Of a DNA stretch of 5,101 nt, positions 1 to 5,101 are shown in pieces. The stretch is from the NCBI GenBank assembly GCA_002299135.1, contig DBNM01000115.1:14316-19416 (forward strand). Direction: 5' to 3'. The translations under genes and the position numbers were made by a program. The notes under the pieces were generated by a model. The model ran no database searches, was not told the DNA's origin, and saw nothing but the letters and a program-made list of their open reading frames with translations. Position 1 is the stretch's first letter, and each line of letters begins with the position of its first letter. This stretch comes from Candidatus Neomicrothrix sp. UBA672. GTDB taxonomy: Bacteria > Actinomycetota > Acidimicrobiia > Acidimicrobiales > MedAcidi-G1.

Positions 1-209
1 TTGATCATTGACACAACGAGTTCAAAACGTTCCGGTTTAACATTTTCTGGTAGATCTGTACGAGTTAGAAAAGATAAGTAGTCAACCGCGGTTAAATCAA
101 CAACCATATTAAAACCTTCTTGTTTTAACTCTGTAACTAAATCAATGAGCTCTTCAACTTTTGGATGTAAAACCTGTTGACCAAACGTCTCGACAGTTGG
201 AACATTCAC
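1..209 (-). CDS. nuoC: NADH-quinone oxidoreductase subunit C, N-terminal part (cut by window edge)
   Basis: This is the first 69 codons plus two bases of a gene that continues beyond the left edge. The fragment reads MNVPTVETFGQQVLHPKVEE and later DLTAVDYL, followed by an ERFELVVSMI stretch. The DxTAVDYL-type segment followed by a hydrophobic strand is characteristic of the 30-kDa subunit of complex I. In the family this subunit sits in the cytoplasmic peripheral arm, where it packs against NuoD and NuoB and carries no cofactor. The start chosen is GTG at 209-207: it overlaps the nuoB stop as GTGA, has GGAG five bases upstream, and gives the only frame with NuoC-like sequence. The nearby ATG (205-203) is out of frame. 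Whether NuoC is separate or fused to NuoD cannot be seen here. Position after nuoA-nuoB matches the standard nuo order. Confidence 0.88.
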   Translation of the reverse strand, partial: MNVPTVETFGQQVLHPKVEELIDLVTELKQEGFNMVVDLTAVDYLSFLTRTDLPENVKPERFELVVSMI

Positions 210-808
210 CGAGACTCCAATTCAACGTGATTAATTATTTCCCTTGGGGATTCAGAGAGCTCTATAGCCGCCCCACCAGAATTTTCTTCACGTCTGCGAG
301 TTAATTCACCACTCTGTATTTTTTCATGCAAAGTCAAAATCGCGTGCATGAGAGTTTCTGGACCAGGTGGGCAACCGGGTGCATAGACATCAACCGGTAC
401 TACTTGATCAACTCCTTGGACGATTGCATAATTATTAAACATTCCTCCAGACGATGCACATACCCCCATAGATATGACCCATTTAGGTTCCATCATCTGG
501 TCATAAATTTGACGAAGTATTGGAGCCATTTTCTGAGAAACACGTCCTGCGACAATCATCAGATCTGCCTGTCTAGGGGAAGCTCGAAAAACTTCCATTC
601 CGTATCTGGCTAAGTCATAATGTGCAGCTCCGGTAGCCATCATTTCAATAGCACAACATGCCAAACCGAAAGTCGCTGGCCAACAACTCCGAGCCCGAGA
701 CCATTTAACAAGGTTTTCGATTCGTGCAGTAATAAAGTTATGCTCAAGACCTTCCAAGCCTTCTCCGTTAACTTTCGCAAGGTCTCCGATTAGAGGTACT
801 CGTACCAT
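206..808 (-). CDS. nuoB: NADH-quinone oxidoreductase subunit B (N2 cluster subunit)
   Basis: This 200-residue protein is the complex I subunit that holds iron-sulfur cluster N2, the last electron carrier before quinone, at the junction of the peripheral and membrane arms. All four expected cluster ligands are present: the adjacent pair C51-C52 in FGLACCAIEMM, C117 in SMGVCASSGG and C146 in APGCPPGPE. The spacings of 65 and 29 residues match those in E. coli NuoB as I recall them. The core RASPRQADLMIVAGRVSQKM (76-95) is also typical. About 35 C-terminal residues after the conserved LHEKI are charged and look variable. The ATG start at 808 overlaps the nuoA stop by one base (TAATG) and follows a good AGAGGTGA ribosome binding site inside the end of nuoA, so translation is probably coupled. 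It ends in a GTGA overlap with nuoC. No key residue is missing. Confidence 0.97.
   Translation of the reverse strand: MVRVPLIGDLAKVNGEGLEGLEHNFITARIENLVKWSRARSCWPATFGLACCAIEMMATGAAHYDLARYGMEVFRASPRQADLMIVAGRVSQKMAPILRQIYDQMMEPKWVISMGVCASSGGMFNNYAIVQGVDQVVPVDVYAPGCPPGPETLMHAILTLHEKIQSGELTRRREENSGGAAIELSESPREIINHVELESR
215..218 (-). promoter_or_regulatory. Ribosome binding site of nuoC
   Basis: GGAG lies five bases before the GTG start, within the last codons of nuoB. It decides in favour of GTG at 209 over the out-of-frame ATG next to it. Confidence 0.65.
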
Positions 809-1314
809 TAATTACTCACCTCTTGGTTTTCAAAACTTTCCTCAATAAGGTCACGACCTTCTTGACCTACCTTACGAACCCCAACACGACGTACCGTGTT
901 TGAAGTGTTTCTTGCCAAAGAAACAACTTCATCTTTTGATTTTAATTGTTTATTTGGCCCCCATTCAAGTGCACCTTTCCCTATCAAATAAATGAATGAT
1001 TCAAATACCGCTAGAGCGAAAATGACAACTGCGACTAAACCAAAAAGCCCCAGAGATCTATGAGATAAAGCCCAAGGGTAGAAAAATATTATCTCTATAT
1101 CAAAAACTATAAAAATCATTGCCACTAGATAGAAACGAACTGGAAAGCGTTCATTTGGATTTTCTTCTGCAGGAATAATTCCACATTCGTAGGGTGCTTG
1201 TTTCCGGTCATTTGGACTACGCGGTGCCAACAGACGAGAAGCTACAAAGCTAATAGCAGCAAACAAGACTGCAAGAACAAGCAAAGCTATAACTGGAAGA
1301 TATTGACTAGTCAA
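808..1314 (-). CDS. nuoA: NADH-quinone oxidoreductase subunit A
   Basis: This 168-residue membrane subunit of complex I lies near the quinone site. Three helices are visible at about residues 5-27, 58-80 and 88-111. Conserved signatures are PYECG (41-45), the segment beginning RFPVRFYLVAMIFIVFDIE (57-75) and the ending KGALEW (113-118). D72 and E74 match the conserved acidic pair of helix 2, and E43 lies in the helix 1-2 loop that contacts the quinone cavity in the family. The start is a TTG at 1314, supported by GGAGG seven bases upstream; no ATG or GTG in this frame lies near that site. The protein carries about 48 charged residues after the point where most NuoA proteins end. It follows a 50-nt gap after the unknown membrane protein and overlaps nuoB by one base. 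It is the first gene of the nuo block. Confidence 0.96.
   Translation of the reverse strand: MTSQYLPVIALLVLAVLFAAISFVASRLLAPRSPNDRKQAPYECGIIPAEENPNERFPVRFYLVAMIFIVFDIEIIFFYPWALSHRSLGLFGLVAVVIFALAVFESFIYLIGKGALEWGPNKQLKSKDEVVSLARNTSNTVRRVGVRKVGQEGRDLIEESFENQEVSN
816..823 (-). promoter_or_regulatory. Ribosome binding site of nuoB
   Basis: AGAGGTGA, one mismatch from the ideal GGAGGTGA, ends seven bases before the nuoB ATG and lies within the last codons of nuoA. With the TAATG overlap this fits translational coupling. Confidence 0.75.
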
Positions 1315-1321
1315 ATGAATA

Positions 1322-1326
1322 CCTCC
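1322..1326 (-). promoter_or_regulatory. Ribosome binding site of nuoA, supports a TTG start
   Basis: A perfect GGAGG core sits seven bases before TTG 1314. No ATG or GTG in the nuoA frame sits at a suitable distance, so this site is the main reason to accept the rare start codon. Confidence 0.8.
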
Positions 1327-1364
1327 GATTCTTTGAGAAGACAGGCTGGGTTATCCTCATCGTT

Positions 1365-2378
1365 CTACTCGGTCGATGACGCGAATTCTTGCCTTTTCGC
1401 CATTAACTCTTTGTCTCTCACATGAAGCCAGTAACAGAGAGCTAGAAAAATAATAAAGGATCCAATAGTAACTAAAGCCGGTCGAAGTCGTCTTGTACCA
1501 AGATCACGAACCATTATTGTGGAAACAACAGGTTCATCTTTGTCGATAACTGGTCTTGGTGGTGCCATGCCTGGAATCGAAGGTTGATCTACCACTCTTT
1601 GAAACTGCACAAGCGCATATCTTATTGGATGTGTAATTCGCGCAGAATTAGTTACCCACAGACTTATCCTGTCCCATCTATTCGGATTGTCCTTAAGTTC
1701 TGGCTTCCCGCCATAAGTGTAGGAATCAAGGACTTTGAAATCAGAAGTACTTCCAAATCCAAGATCTGATTGAGCTAAAACATCTGCAATAGCTTGTGCT
1801 TGCGCATCGCCTGACTCTGCTGTTGATAAAAGGCGCCATCCATTCAAATCATCAAGTCCATAACTCTTAATCAAATTAGGCGATACGGCGGCTAATTCCG
1901 AATGGGTTATTGTTTCATTTCTTAATTGTCTATCCGCTTGTATTTGAGCTAAATCTTCCAAACTCAGTTCTGGATAATCTGACTCAGTTGGCAGTTTATT
2001 AAATTCCAAGTTGGCAATCTCATCTTGAGACTCCACAACCATTTGATAAGCGGATAAAAGATCCTCTGGGTCAGGCAAATCTCGTGCCTCTATCAAAGCA
2101 CTGGAGTTTAGGTCTCCTACATTGATATCAATCGTTCTCCAACTCGGATCTGCTCCCTTCCATCCAGAACCATAGAGCCACCAACTAATTCCAAGGATTG
2201 TCATAAATCCCATTAGTCCTGCAAGGGTCACTAAAGTACTAAGTCGCGCCCCTGAATTAGTTGCAATTATCAGCCAAACAGAACCAATCAATACGACCGT
2301 ACCTACTGCTACAACAAGTATTCCTCTTACTTCAAGGTCCCAAGAAATGCCACCTAACGTTGTAAGGAGATCAATCAT
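1365..2378 (-). CDS. Unrecognised three-helix membrane protein between the bc complex and nuo genes
   Basis: I do not recognise a named family. Starting at ATG 2378 gives 337 residues. Two hydrophobic helices lie near the N terminus (about 19-40 and 46-70, the second rich in Trp: GISWWLYG). A soluble stretch of roughly 230 residues follows, then a last helix at about 299-319 (PALVTIGSFIIFLALCYWLH) and a short basic tail. The basic tail and the Arg in the short helix 1-2 loop suggest the large domain lies outside the membrane, though RRLR just before helix 3 weakens that reading. The domain has an acidic first half and a later part with GWRLL, a Tyr/Gly patch and YALVQFQRV; it has no Cys and no heme or iron-sulfur motif. 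Its start overlaps the cytochrome c stop (TGATG), with AAAGGAG six bases upstream. A GTG at 2381 is an alternative start only three bases from that site. Context suggests an accessory or assembly factor of the bc complex or complex I; this is inference only. Confidence 0.85.
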   Translation of the reverse strand: MIDLLTTLGGISWDLEVRGILVVAVGTVVLIGSVWLIIATNSGARLSTLVTLAGLMGFMTILGISWWLYGSGWKGADPSWRTIDINVGDLNSSALIEARDLPDPEDLLSAYQMVVESQDEIANLEFNKLPTESDYPELSLEDLAQIQADRQLRNETITHSELAAVSPNLIKSYGLDDLNGWRLLSTAESGDAQAQAIADVLAQSDLGFGSTSDFKVLDSYTYGGKPELKDNPNRWDRISLWVTNSARITHPIRYALVQFQRVVDQPSIPGMAPPRPVIDKDEPVVSTIMVRDLGTRRLRPALVTIGSFIIFLALCYWLHVRDKELMAKRQEFASSTE

Positions 2379-3577
2379 CACATACTCCTTTCGTAAGCAA
2401 CGACCGCATCAATTTGTTCAGGAGTTAACACTCTGCTTCGTGTAACAGTTCCAATCACATCTAGATCATCGGTTCTTCCACCAAAACCAGGCATTCCTCC
2501 TGATCCCATTCTTGCATTTCCATAACCAGCACCGAGTTCAGATCCTGAATGAATAAAATCGGCCTGTCGTTCAGGTGTTGAAAAATGAGTTTCTGCTCCG
2601 CTCAAGCTAGGTCCCACATGACCTGCTCCTGGTCTATAACTATTTAATATTCCAGATTCGAGGAGTTTCGGCCACTCTGCAATCAATGCGTCTACATTCT
2701 CAGAGCTAGTGGCTCCGTAAGAGAATCCTGGTGTGTGGCATCGAGCGCATCCATGCGCACCTTGACCTGATTGGTTATTAAAGATCAATTCTCCATAAGT
2801 CAAATAATTGTTGCTTGAAGGTAATGAAGCATCGTCTAACCATTCATCTATAGCTGCTTCAATCTCTTCAATTTCTTCAATATTTGGATTGCTATCGACG
2901 ATAATTCGTCTAGCTCCATCTCTGATTCCACTTTCAACCTGTTTTTTCGTTTCTTCTGAATCAAGCTGTATTGATCTCAAATAAACAACCAGCTGATGTA
3001 TCTGCTGTTCAGTCATTGGACCTCCACCTGGTAAACCCCAAGCAGGCATAGGAGACCCTGGTCGTCCATAATTTAAAATATGAGTAACTTCAGATTCATC
3101 AAATCTGGATAATACGCTCGTTAACGATGGTGCTTTCCATTGCACTTGAGCAACGAACTGACCGTCAGCATCAGACAAAGTGAATGAGGCAACACCTCCA
3201 ACACCATTTGGTCCATGACACCCTGAGCAGGCTTCTTCGTAACTATTAGCTCCGCGGCTTTCAAAACGTCCAACCCAACCTCTTGCAGCATTTTCTTGAC
3301 GTGCAGGTTCCATAAGCCAATAAAGCGGCAGAACTAAAGCGGTTGCTGCAATCAAAACAAAAGACCATCCGAGTGCCTTATCTAAAATGCGGGTTTCGAG
3401 TTCATCATCATCAGCATAAGGAACTCGGTTGGCCGCTAAATCAATTTCGGATCCGACTTCTTTTTTACCTATTCGAAAATTGAAAAGTAAATAAATCAAC
3501 ATTCCGATTGCTACGACAATCGCGAGAATCAAACCAATTGTTCTTTGAGTGTTAGCGATGATAATTATTGGATTCAC
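2378..3577 (-). CDS. Membrane-anchored diheme cytochrome c of the quinol:cytochrome c oxidoreductase
   Basis: This 399-residue protein has two N-terminal helices (about 13-33 and 70-88, the second ending LPLYWLME) and then two cytochrome c domains, expected on the outer face of the membrane. Heme 1 binds at C117-S-G-C120-H121 (CSGCH), with M177 in GSPMPAW a likely axial ligand. Heme 2 binds at C277-A-R-C280-H281 (CARCH), with M362 in GGMPGFGG the likely ligand. Between the domains is a highly acidic EIEEIEEIE segment (233-241). The family role is to take electrons from the Rieske protein and pass them to a terminal oxidase, much as QcrC does. However, classical actinobacterial QcrC has its main anchor at the C terminus, so I do not assign that symbol. 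The start is GTG at 3577, 18 nt after the Rieske stop, with a purine-rich GGAGAG about 11 bases upstream. It is followed by an overlapping membrane protein gene. Confidence 0.93.
   Translation of the reverse strand: MNPIIIIANTQRTIGLILAIVVAIGMLIYLLFNFRIGKKEVGSEIDLAANRVPYADDDELETRILDKALGWSFVLIAATALVLPLYWLMEPARQENAARGWVGRFESRGANSYEEACSGCHGPNGVGGVASFTLSDADGQFVAQVQWKAPSLTSVLSRFDESEVTHILNYGRPGSPMPAWGLPGGGPMTEQQIHQLVVYLRSIQLDSEETKKQVESGIRDGARRIIVDSNPNIEEIEEIEAAIDEWLDDASLPSSNNYLTYGELIFNNQSGQGAHGCARCHTPGFSYGATSSENVDALIAEWPKLLESGILNSYRPGAGHVGPSLSGAETHFSTPERQADFIHSGSELGAGYGNARMGSGGMPGFGGRTDDLDVIGTVTRSRVLTPEQIDAVVAYERSM
2385..2391 (-). promoter_or_regulatory. Ribosome binding site of the unknown membrane protein
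   Basis: AAAGGAG lies within the last codons of the cytochrome c gene. It is six bases from ATG 2378 but only three from GTG 2381, which favours the ATG and a 337-residue product. Confidence 0.75.
2858..2884 (-). repeat. Three imperfect 9-bp tandem units inside the cytochrome c gene
   Basis: On the plus strand the units are TTCAATCTC, TTCAATTTC and TTCAATATT. Read in the gene they encode the acidic EIEEIEEIE segment (residues 233-241) between the two heme domains. The repeat keeps the frame and probably arose by slippage within a tolerant linker. Confidence 0.6.
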
Positions 3578-3595
3578 AAACTTCTCATCTCTCCA

Positions 3596-4462
3596 CTAAT
3601 GGTCACTTTGTCCGATACAGTTCGGACCTTCAGCTTCTTGACCTGTAGTGTTTGTACCGATTGGTGGACCTTGAATTATTGCACCAGTATTAACTGTTAG
3701 AACACCATCATTTACTGTTACAGCAAAGCGGTCCATACCACGGGGCGCAGGCCCTCCACGTTTTTCGCCCACTTGGTTGTATTGTGAGCCATGACATGGG
3801 CATTCAAACCATTGGGATGAAACACAATTTGGAACCCTGCAACCTAAGTGAGGACATTTTTGATAAAGAGCAACCACACCTGCTTCAAAACCTTGGTCCA
3901 CTCCAGCAGCCATCCCAGATAATTCACTTGAAGAGTAAGAATTTCTTGCTTTCTCAACTGCACCGTTTGGAAAAGCAGTCAGCCACATTCGTCCTTCCGG
4001 TTTATATAAGAATCCATTGTTAGCTTTAATTTCTGCAAGGATTTCAGGGATGTTTCCAACTTTGATTTTTGAACCAAAACCACTTACGCCTTGAGGCCAT
4101 AGGAAAGCTAAAGAGGCTCCTCCGAAACCTGCTATTGAAAGACCCATCATTCCAACTATTCCGCGATTAAAGAACTGTCTACGTGAAACACCGACAGCCA
4201 TGGGATCAGGAGCAATGAATGGTTCCGGAGGAACTGTCTCTACAATTTCTACCTCTTCGTTGCTTTGGGTTTCCAAAGCTGCTTGTTCAAATTCACGTCC
4301 TGTTAATCCCTCATCTTCTGCAACTAAAGATGGATTTGTTTTATCTCTAAGGCGTGCTTCTCTCGACAAACCAACAGCACGGTGATCTCTTCTACGGGAG
4401 GCACCCAAAAGCACTAATACTGCTAAAACAACGAGAATTATGGCAGCAAGGATCGTGGCCAT
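3596..4462 (-). CDS. qcrA: Rieske [2Fe-2S] protein of the bc complex (QcrA-type)
   Basis: This 288-residue iron-sulfur subunit accepts one electron from quinol at the Qo site and passes it to cytochrome c. The cluster motifs are complete: C203-P-H205-L-G-C208 and C221-P-C223-H224, so ligands are C203, H205, C221 and H224, with a C208-C223 disulfide. GGPAPRGMDRF (237-246) is the usual Pro loop. The N-terminal part is unusual: a first helix (3-20), a charged linker of about 70 residues, then a twin-arginine motif SRRQFFN (93-99) directly before a second helix (about 101-123). The internal Tat motif suggests that only the C-terminal domain is exported folded. Extra cysteines C213 and C282 are present. 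The ATG at 4462 is the first in-frame start after the cytochrome b stop, yet it has no clear ribosome binding site. The tail GTNTTGQEAEGP resembles Acidimicrobiia homologues as I recall them. Confidence 0.96.
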   Translation of the reverse strand: MATILAAIILVVLAVLVLLGASRRRDHRAVGLSREARLRDKTNPSLVAEDEGLTGREFEQAALETQSNEEVEIVETVPPEPFIAPDPMAVGVSRRQFFNRGIVGMMGLSIAGFGGASLAFLWPQGVSGFGSKIKVGNIPEILAEIKANNGFLYKPEGRMWLTAFPNGAVEKARNSYSSSELSGMAAGVDQGFEAGVVALYQKCPHLGCRVPNCVSSQWFECPCHGSQYNQVGEKRGGPAPRGMDRFAVTVNDGVLTVNTGAIIQGPPIGTNTTGQEAEGPNCIGQSDH

Positions 4463-4513
4463 ATCAAGTACCGTAACTTTGTTTGAAAAATGATTTAATA
4501 AGTAACATTTGCA

Positions 4514-5101
4514 TCACAACTCGAAGAACAACCCGCCTTCCCAAGGGAAGACAAAGTTGAAACCAGGGCCACGGAAAAACGAACCGATCATTACCAATAC
4601 AGCCCAAAACATTAAATGAACTGTCATCAAAGAAATCGCGAACTTACGGTCTTCAGGTTTATTAGAGGGATTCCTATCAATAAAAGGAGCCATGATTAAC
4701 AAGAAGATTCCCATGCCAGGAATTGTTACCCCAGCAACCATTGGGTGGAACATAGTTAACAACTCTTGAAGTCCCAGAAAGTACCAAGGTGCCTTTGACG
4801 GATTTGGTGTTCTATTAAAATCAGCTAATTCTAGAAGTGGTGCATTAACGACAATGGAGAAAAGGGTCGTAAAAAGAGTAATAGCTAAAGCTGCCAGAAA
4901 CTCTGCAATTAAAAGATGCGGCCAGACATGAACCTTGTCAGTGGGAGTGGTTTTTACATCCTGGATTGAACCGGCTTTGACAACCGTTAGAAGTCTCTGA
5001 TTATGTCCATCGGGACCTTCACCAGCTTGCGGGCCAGTTTGGATTGGCGGATTAATTGATGGATCTTTAGTTGGAGGTTGTTTAGAAGCTGGCACCCCTC
5101 G
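4514..5101 (-). CDS. Cytochrome b C-terminal domain (subunit IV-like) of the bc complex, start uncertain
   Basis: This covers the helices that in split systems form a separate subunit (PetD/QcrC-like) and in fused ones the second half of cytochrome b. Counting from GTG 5095 there are 193 residues. A hydrophilic Pro-rich stretch (1-56) is followed by helices at about 58-82, 118-139 and 152-173. HVWPHLLIAEF opens the first helix. NPSKAPWYFLGLQE (98-111) is the Qo loop, DRNPSNKPEDRKF (140-152) joins the last two helices, and FRGPGFNFVFPWEGG closes the protein. The bis-heme histidines belong to the N-terminal half, which would lie upstream outside the window. The reading frame is open to the edge. 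The GTG has GAGGG directly touching it, too close for a good ribosome site, so the true start may lie beyond 5101, or the protein may be fused to its N-terminal half. The Rieske gene follows after 51 nt. Confidence 0.93.
   Translation of the reverse strand, partial: RGVPASKQPPTKDPSINPPIQTGPQAGEGPDGHNQRLLTVVKAGSIQDVKTTPTDKVHVWPHLLIAEFLAALAITLFTTLFSIVVNAPLLELADFNRTPNPSKAPWYFLGLQELLTMFHPMVAGVTIPGMGIFLLIMAPFIDRNPSNKPEDRKFAISLMTVHLMFWAVLVMIGSFFRGPGFNFVFPWEGGLFFEL

Noticed and set aside
326..613. Plus-strand 95-codon open frame
   Set aside because: It lies wholly antisense to the conserved core of nuoB and its translation resembles no protein I know; it is a shadow frame. The plus-strand frames at 1198-1425, 1584-1769, 3784-4023 and 4200-4385 are rejected for the same reason.
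1315..1364. Possible internal promoter before nuoA
   Set aside because: The 50 nt contain a strong ribosome site and a GATAAC stretch, but no matching -35 element or hairpin; too little to call.
4464..4508. A 14-codon open frame starting at ATG 4508 whose stop lies one base before the Rieske ATG, resembling a coupling leader peptide
   Set aside because: It has no ribosome binding site and is short enough to occur by chance. It is noted only because the Rieske start itself lacks a clear site.
4463..4513. AT-rich 51-nt gap before the Rieske gene as a possible promoter or terminator
   Set aside because: On the minus strand I find no -35/-10 pair with acceptable spacing and no GC-rich hairpin followed by a T run; only weak A/T pairing is present.
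4462..4516. Cytochrome b and Rieske genes lie in the same frame, with no further stop after the single TGA, suggesting readthrough or a broken fusion
   Set aside because: Seventeen sense codons without a stop are likely by chance, the cytochrome b protein ends at its normal FPWEGG-type terminus, and the Rieske ATG opens a proper membrane helix.
1..5101. A novel defence, mobile or secondary-metabolite system
   Set aside because: Every gene but one is a recognisable respiratory-chain component, and I saw no inverted repeats, transposase, array or foreign-looking base composition.

Overview
The window is a single, densely packed run of genes, all on the minus strand and therefore transcribed from high to low coordinates. 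It encodes the middle of an aerobic respiratory chain. In transcription order it holds: the C-terminal half of a bc-type cytochrome b (runs to the right edge), a Rieske iron-sulfur protein, a membrane-anchored diheme cytochrome c, an unrecognised three-helix membrane protein, nuoA, nuoB and the first 69 codons of nuoC (cut by the left edge). Nearly every base is coding. Junctions are a 51-nt gap, an 18-nt gap, a stop/start overlap, a 50-nt gap, a 1-nt overlap and a 4-nt overlap, which suggests one operon or at least strong translational coupling.

The likely host is an uncultured actinobacterium of the Acidimicrobiia type, perhaps a marine or freshwater lineage with moderately low GC (roughly 40% by eye). 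The basis is recalled family resemblance, not a search. The Rieske protein has an N-terminal helix, a long charged linker and an internal twin-arginine helix, and ends in a GTNTTGQEAEGP-type tail. The cytochrome c has two N-terminal helices followed by two heme domains. NuoB has an actinobacterial look (LWPATFGLACC-like and SPRQADLMIVAGRVSQKMAP motifs). Frequent GTG and TTG starts fit as well. A marine Chloroflexi origin is not strictly excluded.

Region by region: 4514-5101 is the cytochrome b C-terminal domain with part of the Qo quinol site; 3596-4462 is the Rieske protein; 2378-3577 is the diheme cytochrome c. Together they would form a quinol:cytochrome c oxidoreductase that carries its own cytochrome c electron exit. 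Positions 1365-2378 encode the unknown membrane protein. Positions 1-1314 begin the complex I (nuo) cluster, where NuoA is a membrane subunit, NuoB carries the terminal N2 cluster and NuoC is part of the peripheral arm. Complex I would reduce menaquinone or ubiquinone and the bc complex would reoxidise it, so the gene order joins the producer and consumer of quinol.

I see no mobile element, CRISPR array, RNA gene, convincing promoter or terminator. The module is mostly conventional. The points most worth attention are the unknown protein between the two complexes, the non-canonical Qo motif, the Rieske architecture and the NuoA tail.
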